64,000 nucleotides of DNA from Adineta steineri. Lineage: Eukaryota; Rotifera; Eurotatoria; Adinetida; Adinetidae. Below the pieces are notes generated by a model that searched no databases, was not told the origin of the DNA, and worked only from the letters and a program-made list of their open reading frames with translations. Positions 12,843-21,973 of this stretch are shown one piece after another. The stretch spans positions 1 to 64,000 of the forward strand of contig CAJNOI010000226.1 in NCBI GenBank assembly GCA_905250115.1. Reading direction: 5' to 3'. How positions within the stretch are numbered: the stretch's first letter is position 1; the number at the start of each line of letters is the position of its first letter. The translations under genes were made by a program, and so were the position numbers.

Positions 12843-13926
12843 GGTTCAAGGAGAAGTCTTATTCAAAGTAATCGTTCAGAGGATGTAGTTATAGATGTGG
12901 GCATAATAAAAGCAATTATCAGACTCACACCTGAGTAGCTGCGACAGAGTTTTGAAAAAGTGCAATTTTTTTCGCTGAAATTCTTTCCAATTACAAGTGG
13001 CAGAGAGGTCACAGTTATGGTGCAATTGCGTCTCATTTTCATCACAAGCGAGCACATGGATTTTTCGATCGGCTTCACTACGTACTGGTTTAGTTTTTTT
13101 TTATTTTCATTCTATCGAACCAGTAAGGGTAAATAAATTTTCACCTGTCATGACACATTATGACTTATGTCAACAGAACACATTTCGTCGTGTATAAAAT
13201 GCACAATTCATTCTCTTTCACTTCTTTCCCTTTTAAATCTCTTGGATGCCGCTTTTTTCAATATGATTAACAGTAGGACTGACGAAATCGATCTATCAAT
13301 AATGTATGAAAAATAATAATAATGTTGAGATGTAAATTAACATCAGTTATAAGGTTATGTTAAAAGGTTGATAATGATCGAAAGAATGATCGAAAATTTC
13401 CAAAACATATTAAATTTTCAACATAAAACTACAAAACTTACTTACTTTTCATTTAAATTGATTAAATCTCAACATTATTATTATTTTCATACATTAGTGA
13501 TCACATTATTCTCGCTTGTTTTGCTTTATTCTATTTGAAAGAACGTTATTGCAGACAACATTTTTTTATTTCTTTTCTTTTTCGTTGCTCTGCTTTTGAG
13601 AATCGATTCTTTTTTGTTCTTTTTTATGGGAGCAGTATTTTCTTTTTTTCAAATATGTACAATTTCAAGTACAGTTTCTCTGATACAGAACTGAAAGAAT
13701 CATTTCACTACCTACAGAGAGCTCACACATGTTATTTCAAACTGACCTCTAGAACTGATCGAACAACGAAAAAAATGATTTTCTCATGATTTTCAGTTGA
13801 CTTCTGCAAGACAAAAGAGGTTGAGCATGAGTAAGCAGGGACAGACGACAAATATTACTTATATATTATAGTGCGCACAAATGTTGATTTTTTATATCAC
13901 TGTATTCATAAATTTCTTTATTAGAC
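12843..13926. other. Intergenic, no gene seen
   Basis: Spacer between PSME4 and the phosphoesterase gene. An inverted pair surrounds 13306-13490 (ATGAAAATAATAATAATG at the left, its complement at 13470-13492), which may be a small hairpin or MITE-like relic of about 190 bp. A pyrimidine tract ending in TTAG at 13924 suggests a 5' UTR intron for the next gene. Confidence 0.45.
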
Positions 13927-14729
13927 ATGGCTAGTAACGCAGCTAAGATGACGCGTATTGTATGTATCAGTGACACACACTCACGTTATGGATTTACACT
14001 GCCGGCTGGTGATATTCTTGTCCATGCAGGTGACTTTTCTATGACAGGCGAGCAGAGTGAAATTGAAAGTTTCATCACTTGTCTCAAATCTCTGACTCAA
14101 TATCGATTAAAAATATTTATTGCCGGTAATCATGATATGACATTACAACCGGCTTTTTATGAAAAGAATTGGGAGCGATGGCATCGAGGACGAAAACAAA
14201 ATTATGAATTGATTAATCGACTTGTACGTGACCCATCGTTAATAACTAACTACGGAATTATATATCTGGAAGATCAAGAATTCGTTGACAAAGTTACTGG
14301 TTTGAAGTTTTATGGTAGGTAAAATTCGTAAATATATTCATTGCCACCGTATTCTTGAGTTTTACTTTCGTCTTTAGTCCCTATCAACCAGAATATCATA
14401 ACTGGGCCTTTAATTTGCCGATCAATAGTATCGAAATTAAAAATGCTTGGTCTCGAATTCCGAAAGATGTGGATATTCTTCTCACACATGGTCCACCTAC
14501 AAATATTCTTGATGAAAATACTGCAGGCATACGTGTTGGTTGTGCTCAATTACTTGCACGTGTCATAGCAATTAGACCTCGTTTACACGTCTTTGGTCAT
14601 ATCCATGAAGCATACGGACGAATAGATCAAGGCTTGACCACATTTGTAAATGCATCAACTTGTAATCAACGCTACGAACCTGTCCAACCACCTATTGTGG
14701 TAGATCTAGAAATGAAAGTATCACGATAA
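13927..14729 (+). CDS. Metallophosphoesterase domain protein, MPPED1/2-like
   Basis: Two exons (13927-14318 and 14378-14729) joined by a 59-bp GT..AG intron give 247 residues. All calcineurin-like phosphoesterase metal motifs are present in order: ISDTHSR (D-x-H) near residue 16, HAGDFS near residue 37, GNHD near residue 67, LTHGPP and FGHIHEAYG in exon 2. The junction restores KFYGSPYQPEYHNWAFN, which matches the MPPED1/MPPED2 signature. Family members hydrolyse cyclic nucleotides or phosphodiesters with bound metal ions; the natural substrate is uncertain. The second ATG (13948) fits the family start about as well as the first. Confidence 0.92.
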
Positions 14730-14828
14730 AAACATATGATATTTCGATATTTTTTCACTGAATTGTCATTTGTATGTTAAAAAAAATAAAAAATAAAATA
14801 AATCTATTTGAGTGAAAATTTGCAACTA

Positions 14829-14888
14829 TTGAGGGTGGGTGTGGGTGTGGGTGTGGATATATGTTAGCTAACACAATACTCACATCTA
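14829..14888. repeat. Telomere-like foldback interrupted by the assembly gap
   Basis: TTGAGGGTGGGTGTGGGTGT opens the left arm with three clean telomere-like units. The centre is TTAGCTAAC, and the right arm (ATACTCACATCTA) runs straight into the N block. It lies 100 bp after the phosphoesterase stop. Confidence 0.75.
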
Positions 14889-14988
14889 NNNNNNNNNNNN
14901 NNNNNNNNNNNNNNNNNNNNNNNNNNNNNNNNNNNNNNNNNNNNNNNNNNNNNNNNNNNNNNNNNNNNNNNNNNNNNNNNNNNNNNNN
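14889..14988. other. Assembly gap, 100 N
   Basis: Exactly 100 undetermined bases, the usual placeholder for a scaffold join of unknown length. The gap starts inside the right arm of a foldback, which suggests that the repeat or its hairpin stopped the assembly. Confidence 0.98.
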
Positions 14989-15012
14989 AACTATGATTTC
15001 ATACAACAGGAA

Positions 15013-15144
15013 TTAATTATATTTAATTCCTTGTCGATCTTCGATTGCTTCTTCATTACCACCATAACAACCAACTAAATCAATACCATAGTTTTGCCAT
15101 GTCAAACCATTTCCATCTACACGAGCATTAGATTTCAAAAACAT
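15013..15144 (-). pseudogene. Short ORF fragment beside the gap, unidentified
   Basis: A 43-codon frame reads MFLKSNARVDGNGLTWQNYG then IDLVGCYGGNEEAIEDRQ and ends KYN before a TAA. Glycine- and aspartate-rich composition with good codon balance makes it look like the tail of a real protein rather than a chance frame. It may be the last exon of a gene lost in the N gap or a relic. No family was recognised. Confidence 0.35.
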
Positions 15145-15810
15145 GATCGATTAATTCTTCAGCCTACACTCAAAATTTAAACTTTATTAACCGTTGAAGT
15201 GAACTTAAAATTGATGTTGCTGTCATATTTACTATTTGTTAAATGAAAATTTTCGTTAGAAAGATATCATTTATCAATGATGGAAATATTCTGTTAGATG
15301 ATGACTTCAAAAATCAATTTAATAAGTTCAATATCTTCGTCATAACTAAAAGAAACGAGTATTTATTTCATTCAAATTTTCTTTTTTATACAAAAAAAGA
15401 AACTCTATCAAAAATCGGTTATCGATTTAATTTTTGCTTGTATGCTACAATTCACCTATAAAATAAATTGATATGTATCATTAATGTCTGATCTATTGAA
15501 TAGATTACAAATGAAAGTTTCACTACAGTGATGCTATTTTGAAAAAAAACAGATGCGCAATTATATTTTATTGCCTGAGGCAAAATAACTTTTCACCCTC
15601 ATTTCTTTCTGTCAATCAGAGTCATTTGATCTTTTCTTTTTATTTCGTTTTATGTCAATTGTACAAACAAAATAATGAACCAGAATATATCTGATCTACC
15701 TAAGGCATTTTCTTATTTACCTATTCATAAGAGCAGTCTGACACTTTTTTTTCTTGTATAAATATTATTAATTTCTTAGTAAAAATTATTTTATTCAAGA
15801 CAACGATATC
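15145..15810. other. Intergenic, no gene seen
   Basis: AT-rich spacer. An open frame at 15243-15461 has no recognisable features and low-complexity translation. The last 100 bases presumably hold the promoter of the calcium-sensor gene. Confidence 0.5.
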
Positions 15811-16782
15811 ATGGGTAACAGCGGACTTACAGGTCAACCAGCGACATTAAGTGATGAAGGTTAGGTTTAGTTTATGAATTTCTTCTGATTAATATATAAA
15901 AATAATTTGATTCATTAGAAATCGCTGCACTTAAAGCTAGTACAAACCTTAGTGAAGAAGGTAAGAGAAAATATAATTATCATGTAAAAAACAAGCTTTT
16001 TTCTTCTTTGTATTTAGAAATTCGAGATATGTTTAATGTAAGAGAATTAATTGAACATTTTTTTCCAAAACTCTATTTATGTTTTTCTTTTTCTAAGGAA
16101 TTTAACAAAGGAGGTGGAGCAGGTGATGGAAAAATAACTAAAGAAGAATTTCATAAATATTATAAAAAAACTGTTGGATCTGATGATGCAGATGGAATCT
16201 TTGCTGAGTATATCCTTTAGATATATCTTATGTATTATTCATGATTATTTTTAGTAATACATTTGCTGCATTTGATACTAATCACGATGGTTCAATTAGT
16301 TTTAGTGAATTTACTTTTGCTATTTTGGCACAAAATAAAACTGATTTAGATAGTATACTAAGTTTCTCATTCGCGTCGTAAGTTTTTTTTGGAACATCTC
16401 TGAAAAAATTGAATAGATCAATATTTGATTTTTAGAATAGATATATCGGGTGATGGAAATATTAGTTTCGATGAATTGAAAGGTTATTTGGAAAAAGCGG
16501 TATGATTTTTTTGATTAAGATAAGAAATAAAGTAAATCATACGATGCTTTTTGTTGCAGGCAATATTGGCAATAGGTAAAGAAGAAGCAGCAGAAATCGA
16601 TTCAGATGAAGTTGCTCTAAGTATTTTTCAAGAATTTAATCTGGATAAGTCACAGAAAATGAACAAAGAGCAATTTATAGAAGGGTAAGAAAATAGAGAT
16701 TAATCTTCATTTTCTAGAAGAACTTTCTTTTAGATGTAAAAAAAACAAGCAAATCGCTCACATGTTTATTACAAATGAATAA
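15811..16782 (+). CDS. Four-EF-hand calcium-binding protein, neuronal calcium sensor-like
   Basis: Eight exons (15811-15859, 15919-15960, 16018-16037, 16098-16207, 16255-16377, 16436-16499, 16560-16684, 16734-16782) join in phase to 193 residues, the usual size of recoverin/NCS or calcineurin-B type sensors. The N-terminus MGNSGLTG could be myristoylated at Gly2, though residue 6 is Leu rather than the preferred Ser. Loops 2 (DTNHDGSISFSE) and 3 (DISGDGNISFDE) have canonical calcium ligands. Loop 1 (GGGAGDGKITKEE) and loop 4 (NLDKSQKMNKEQ) are degenerate, so two calcium ions are likely bound. A role in calcium signalling is inferred; the exact subfamily is uncertain. Every intron is 37-61 bp. 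Confidence 0.88.
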
Positions 16783-16990
16783 ATTCATTTTATCTATTAG
16801 AATTATCGAACTTGATTCTGTCAATGTTATACGTATATAACTACAGAAGTATAATATACGACTTTTTACAACCGTTTCTTTCAATAAATTATCTTTAGTT
16901 TTCAATTCAAAAAAATCTTTCAGTTAATCTGATCCATATCAGAATAATTATTTACAGTAATAACTTTATTAATGTTGAGGTACTTTTTCT

Positions 16991-17040
16991 ATCTTGAGGG
17001 TGTGGGTGATGATTTTATTCATTATTATGTGACACTCTAA
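16991..17040. repeat. Telomere-like foldback
   Basis: The left arm is ATCTTGAGGGTGTGGGTGAT, matching the family consensus at its 5' end. The right arm is degenerate (ATGTGACACTCTAAAG). It lies about 210 bp after the calcium-sensor stop. Confidence 0.7.
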
Positions 17041-17074
17041 AGTGATTCCCATGTAAAAAATGAAACTCAGGGAG

Positions 17075-17300
17075 GATGCGTTTATATGAGATAGCCACGT
17101 CTACACGCATCTCATACTTGAACGCGTTTCCATTTTACGTCATGAGAGAAACGTGTTCGTGCGTTTGAATGAAGAAATGTGCTCTAAGGTATCTTTGATT
17201 CGAACGTATTTCATGTGTGGGATGAATATAGATGCGTTTCAACGCATTTAATGGAACAAAGGTATTTAATCGCGTCTGAATGAGCTGAGCGCGTTTTGAG
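17075..17300. repeat. Cluster of GCGTTT-type motifs
   Basis: About nine copies of a degenerate ATGCGTTT / AACGCGTTT / AAACGTGTT motif, several followed by GAATGAG or GAGATGAG, occur in direct and inverted orientation within 225 bp. GATGCGTTTATATGAGAT near 17075 is answered by CACGCATCTCATA near 17104. AACGCGTTTC at 17121 and GCGTTTCAACGC at 17234 are near-perfect palindromes. Confidence 0.5.
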
Positions 17301-19167
17301 ATGAGACGAAAGAACACATCTTAAGCAAATAATTATTGAAAAACGAGGGAATTTGAAAATCTTTGATGACCAGATATGATTTATCAAACATATATTTCTT
17401 AATTAATCTACAATTTGTAATAAATTTTCACATAAAATTAGTCACGTTTTAGTAGATGTTTTTTTCAAGTATTTTGCACGATAATAATTGGTCTTTCTAT
17501 GAAATATAATACAGTTTTTAGACATTTTTCTCTAAAAAGGAACGAATAATTTCTTATATCAAAATTTATATTAATCGTACAGAAGTTTTCAGCTTTGTGT
17601 ATATCAAATTCGCTTTTCTAGAAGAATTTAGTATAGCATTCAACACGCCAAAGTTTTTTTATGTGAAAAATCAAATTTGAATGACAAAATAAAGAGAAAA
17701 ACAATGCTTGTGAGAATTAATGACAAATTAAAAAATATAACTATTAATAACTAATATAAATATTCTTCCTTTTTTAGAAAACATATTTTCTATTAACATA
17801 TCGAATCGTTTTCATTTACATTTTGTTAAATTAAAAATTATATTATCTTTATCCTTTGACAGGTAATGGAAATATAAGTCGATAATGAATTTTTAAATAT
17901 ATTTACGACTTTCTTTCAATTTTCTTTCGTATCAGTTAACGTCTAAAAGATTATCTGATTAGAATAGAAACGTATCTGATAGACAGATAAGCTACAGTGG
18001 TTCATCAGTTCAAGTAACTATACTTATAATCAAATGTCTCATGTGATAGTGTCGCTCAGTGCATAATGTAAAAGTATGTATAAAAGTCAAATAATTGTTC
18101 TATATGATGCCTCGTATGAACATGATGATGATGATGCAGCTCGAATCTGTCCAAGTAGAATAATTTTTTTTCCTAAAAAAGAATACAAACATGTGCGAGG
18201 TGAAAAAAATTTCATATGGTCTACATAACAGAAAACGAGGATATAGAGAATTGCATGCCATATAGTTCAATAAGTCAATTTTTCATAACTAAAGTTCCTT
18301 TAGTAAATTATTTTGTCAGTATAGGAATATATATGATATAGTAGAGAAGATACAAACTAGCGTTTCGTTCGTTGGTATAAAAAATCAATTGACTTTATCA
18401 AAATAATTCATTTCTATTCATTAGTTTTTTTAACCATTTTCAATCTAAAAAAGTGTTTTAATAAATTATTTTTCTTCTGTTTTAAATTTATCCTGATAAA
18501 GTATGTTGCTAAGAAAGAAAGAGTTTCATAAGCTTTAAAATATTCATTTTTATATTCATATCCACATATTCATCATTTCTAGCTAGGAATAAATTTTGTT
18601 GAAAATAAATGATAGTAATCTTATTAAATTTCAGTAATATTCTTCTTCTTTTTATGAAATACGCAATTTCTTAGTCGATCATTAGCCACTCTTTAGAGAA
18701 ATGCTAGCTAAAAACTAGTAATTATAACTCTCTAAATTTGTTAATAACTGTTTTTCTGTTCATGTTCCTAGGTAATTGTAACTACGTAATTAAAAGAAAG
18801 TCATAGAATCGTCTGTGAATATACTATTTTGAATGAATACAAATATCTTGATTGAATTACTTTTTATCAAACTCCACATGAAGCTTATTAGAAAGGTGAT
18901 ATCTAATAAACCTAAGTATAATAAAATGAAATGAATAGATCAAAGCTCATTTCTATATATTCATAATATATGCTAATTCATGCGTTTGCGTAACATGTTT
19001 CTGAGGGTGTTTCCGTTTTCTTTTTCTATCTGAAGAAGTTCGTATGTATTAATGATATCATTTGTTTAATTAGATTCTATTTTCTAGAAACTAAAGATGA
19101 TATATAGAGAGTTTGAATTGTAGAAAAAGTCATTTTACTTTTCTGACTCCAATAGTTATCATTAACA

Positions 19168-20127
19168 ATGAATAACAGTGACATCAACTTGGTACAAGAA
19201 GTACAGATTGTTCTTCATCGTGTCAAATTTTTTATTTTGATTTTATCACAAATTCCAGCGATTATCATCACTCTTTTCATTTTTCTATTTTTCATCAAAC
19301 ATCGTTCTCAAGTGAATAGTCATCAAAATCTAGCATTATTAATTTTACTAATAGTTAATTTTATTGCTTTAACAGCGGATCTACCAATGCCTATTCAATT
19401 CTATCGTACTAGCTTCGTTAATCCAGCAACGGCAGCTTATTGTACATGGTGGACATTCTTCGAATACAGTTTAAATTTAATAAGCGAGCTTTTAATGGCT
19501 GTCATTTCTATTCAACGACATATATTTGTATTTCAACCGCGTCTATTTGATCATCGCTTAAAACGTTATATAATATACTACTTACCTCTGTTGTTTTGTG
19601 TAGTTTATCCATTCATATTTTATCTGATTATTATTGTGTTCTATCCATGCGATGGCACTCAATGGGTTTTTTCATCGAATTTATGTGGCTATGCAAATTG
19701 TTATCTTGTGTATAATAAGGTGTTAACTTCATTTGCTTGGGCAATGAATAATGGTCTGCCAAGTGTTACTATTTTTCTAGCTAATGCAATGCTAGTGATT
19801 CGAGTGGTTCAGCAGAAACGCCGTCGACAACGACTTATCTCCTGGAAGAAACAAAGACATATGACAATGCAGTTACTAGGTATATCTAGTCTCTACATGA
19901 TTGCATGGATTCCGTGTCTTATAGCTGGTGTTGGTCAGCGTATAGTTTCTCCAAACTTCCTTCTTCAAATTCAATTCGATTACTTTCTCGATCTCATATA
20001 TATTGTTTGTTTATACTTGCCTTGGGCATGTTACGGTTTTCTGCCTGAATGTCATAAATGGTTTTACAAAGTATTTCGTGTTGAACAAGTTACACGGAAT
20101 GTTATTAGACCTACAGTACGAGACTAG
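19168..20127 (+). CDS. Rhodopsin-like GPCR, single exon, QRH/ERH subfamily
   Basis: Complete intronless frame of 319 residues with seven hydrophobic segments. The TM3 end reads VISIQRHIFVFQPRL, so the DRY triad is replaced by QRH. Shared landmarks with the receptor at 44010-45020 are an FYPC motif after TM4, a Cys-Gly pair in loop 2 (NLCGYANCY), and the third loop pattern RVVQQKRRRQRLISWKKQR followed by MTMQLLGISSLY. The TM7 end lacks NPxxY and instead has LPWACYGFLPECHKWFYK. N-glycosylation is possible at Asn2. Both genes probably belong to a bdelloid-expanded orphan receptor family; ligand unknown. Confidence 0.87.
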   Translation: MNNSDINLVQEVQIVLHRVKFFILILSQIPAIIITLFIFLFFIKHRSQVNSHQNLALLILLIVNFIALTADLPMPIQFYRTSFVNPATAAYCTWWTFFEYSLNLISELLMAVISIQRHIFVFQPRLFDHRLKRYIIYYLPLLFCVVYPFIFYLIIIVFYPCDGTQWVFSSNLCGYANCYLVYNKVLTSFAWAMNNGLPSVTIFLANAMLVIRVVQQKRRRQRLISWKKQRHMTMQLLGISSLYMIAWIPCLIAGVGQRIVSPNFLLQIQFDYFLDLIYIVCLYLPWACYGFLPECHKWFYKVFRVEQVTRNVIRPTVRD

Positions 20128-20639
20128 TTAACAATTTAAATTCTGTTGCTTAATAAATATTGTAAAATTCTTATTCGAGTATAAATAAATAATCTACAAT
20201 AATGTGTGCTTTAATATGACATAGAGAACAAGTATACGTTGAAAAGAATGGGTTGATATAAATGAGAGATACACAGAATGCCCATATTCTCATTCATATG
20301 AATTTATGTTTAAATGATTCATCTATTTTATATGAAAAATTATCAATCTATGTAAAAAAAAGTATTTAAAATGATTAGATATATATTGAGTGATTTCGTG
20401 CTGATACTAATATTAAATATTACATCGCCTTTCGATCTTATAATACATTTACTAAGATTTATGAACTATTGCAGGTAGACAAAGACAGTGATTCGATCAT
20501 TATTTTACGCAGATGTTAACTTAAAGGCTGATCAAAAATCATATAATTAGTGTTCTAAACGTTACCAACAATTTTCTTTTTATTCACGTAGATTCATTAT
20601 GACAATCATTTTATCAAGCATTCAACTACGGAATATCGA
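20128..20639. other. Intergenic, no gene seen
   Basis: AT-rich DNA between the GPCR stop and the transposase relic. The 5' terminal repeat of that transposon may lie here but was not recognised. Confidence 0.45.
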
Positions 20640-21390
20640 TCATCTTACTTAAAAATATCGTATGATCGGTTACTCACTATGCAAAATGAATGTTTTTCTT
20701 AAACGTATGATTCGCTCATGTCGCGCTACAGAAAAAAATGAACTGCTCAGTTCAACTAGTTTTATAATAGTATATCGCATCTACGGCAATACTTTTTAAT
20801 ATATCTCAAGTAACTGTTAGCCGATTGATTATTGCATGGACTTGATTCGTTTATTACGCAGTAAACTCTATCTCGCTTTGGCTATCAAAAGAGTAAGTGC
20901 AACAAAATCTTTCTGTTGAAATAAAAAGAAAACTATCCAGCGGTACGTGTAATCGTCGACTGTACTGAGTTCGAAATTGAACAATCAACCAACCCTCAGG
21001 CACAACAAGATATATGGTCTACCTATAAGAATACAAACACTACTAAAGGTAAGAAGCATTTAGATTTGTTCCATGATAGTGCTATCTTTGTTTGTAGCAC
21101 TTGTTGGTATTACATCAAATGGAATAGTATCTTATATTTCACCTATCTACGGTGACGCTGCAAGCTTAATAGAGTTATTCGAATATAGTGGTCAAATTAT
21201 ATCAAATCGAGCAAAAACGTGATCGTAACTCGTATTAATGTAGAACGATTCATGGGAAGAATAAAAAAACTATAAACAATTGAACAGTATTATTTCAATG
21301 ACATCAATTTATTTATCAATTTTTTGGTTTCATATACATGTATATACATTTTTTACAATTTTTGATGAACTTGTATTAGTTAATGACGAT
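20640..21390 (+). mobile_element. Degenerate DDE_Tnp_4 transposase (ISL2EU/PIF-Harbinger-like)
   Basis: Pieces of a DDE transposase are readable in order on the plus strand although frames and stops interrupt them. A helix-turn-helix region reads ISQVTVSRLIIAW then NSISLWLSKE. The catalytic core has AVRVIVDCTEFEIEQSTNPQ (first Asp), WSTYKNTNT, ALVGITSNGIVSYISPIYGD, and RINVERFMGRIKK (catalytic Glu). A C-terminal piece resembling the usual WFxCxxLTNF tail is visible near 21290-21390. At least three stops or frame changes are present, so it is dead. Terminal inverted repeats were not found by eye, so the boundaries are those of the coding relic only. Confidence 0.72.
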
Positions 21391-21973
21391 TGTCTTTTTG
21401 AAAGAATTTCTATCATTCTTAATATTATTTCGCTTCTCTATCTTTCCAGTATTGTTTTTTTTTATAATAGAGAAAAGAGCAATATCGAAGGCATGAAGTA
21501 AGTAAAAGGCTGAGAAAAAAGAAATGTAAAAAGTGAACAATTTCTTTGTTAACTAGATGATTGAAAAAGATAAACGAAAGAGAAAAAATCGCCTTTAGCA
21601 ACAATGAAACTAATATATGACCAATTTTTACATGTATTGTACGAAAATTTGATGAAAACGATAGCTCTCTATCTTGTTACTTTTGTAGAATGAGGACATT
21701 TGTGATCGATGATTAGAATATTTATGCTAGCTAATTTAACGTATTAAACTATATCATTTGATTATAATAAATAAAAAATGTAGAGTAAGATATTATGTAA
21801 TCAGATTCTTGGAAAACTAAAATGTATTATATTAGCTAATTTTGTTAAATTTACTCTCAGAGTCTTACAAGATATTTCAATAAAATTATTTATGTAATTA
21901 ATAGTAGTAGAACAGATACAGGAGAATGTGTTTATAACAGAAGAGTCAAAATAATTACATTGTCGAAGATGTC
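21391..21973. other. Intergenic, no gene seen
   Basis: AT-rich spacer containing the 3' flank of the minus-strand gene that ends at 21974. An inverted pair TTAGCTAATTT / AAATTAGCTAA-like around 21735 and 21830 is visible but short. Confidence 0.45.

Larger units (their letters stand above)
16783..19167. other. Intergenic, 2.4 kb
   Basis: No gene was seen. It contains a foldback at 16991-17040 and a CpG-bearing GCGTTT motif cluster at 17075-17300. The rest is plain AT-rich DNA leading to the GPCR promoter. Confidence 0.5.

Noticed and set aside
12643-12938. Open frames on both strands through the GT-rich foldback
   Set aside because: They translate the telomere-like repeat itself (His/Pro/Thr or Val/Gly runs) and have no start context or domain.
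13306-13492. Inverted ATGAAAATAATAATAATG pair as a MITE
   Set aside because: The arms are low-complexity AT-rich words and no end signature or duplication is visible; mentioned only in the spacer entry.
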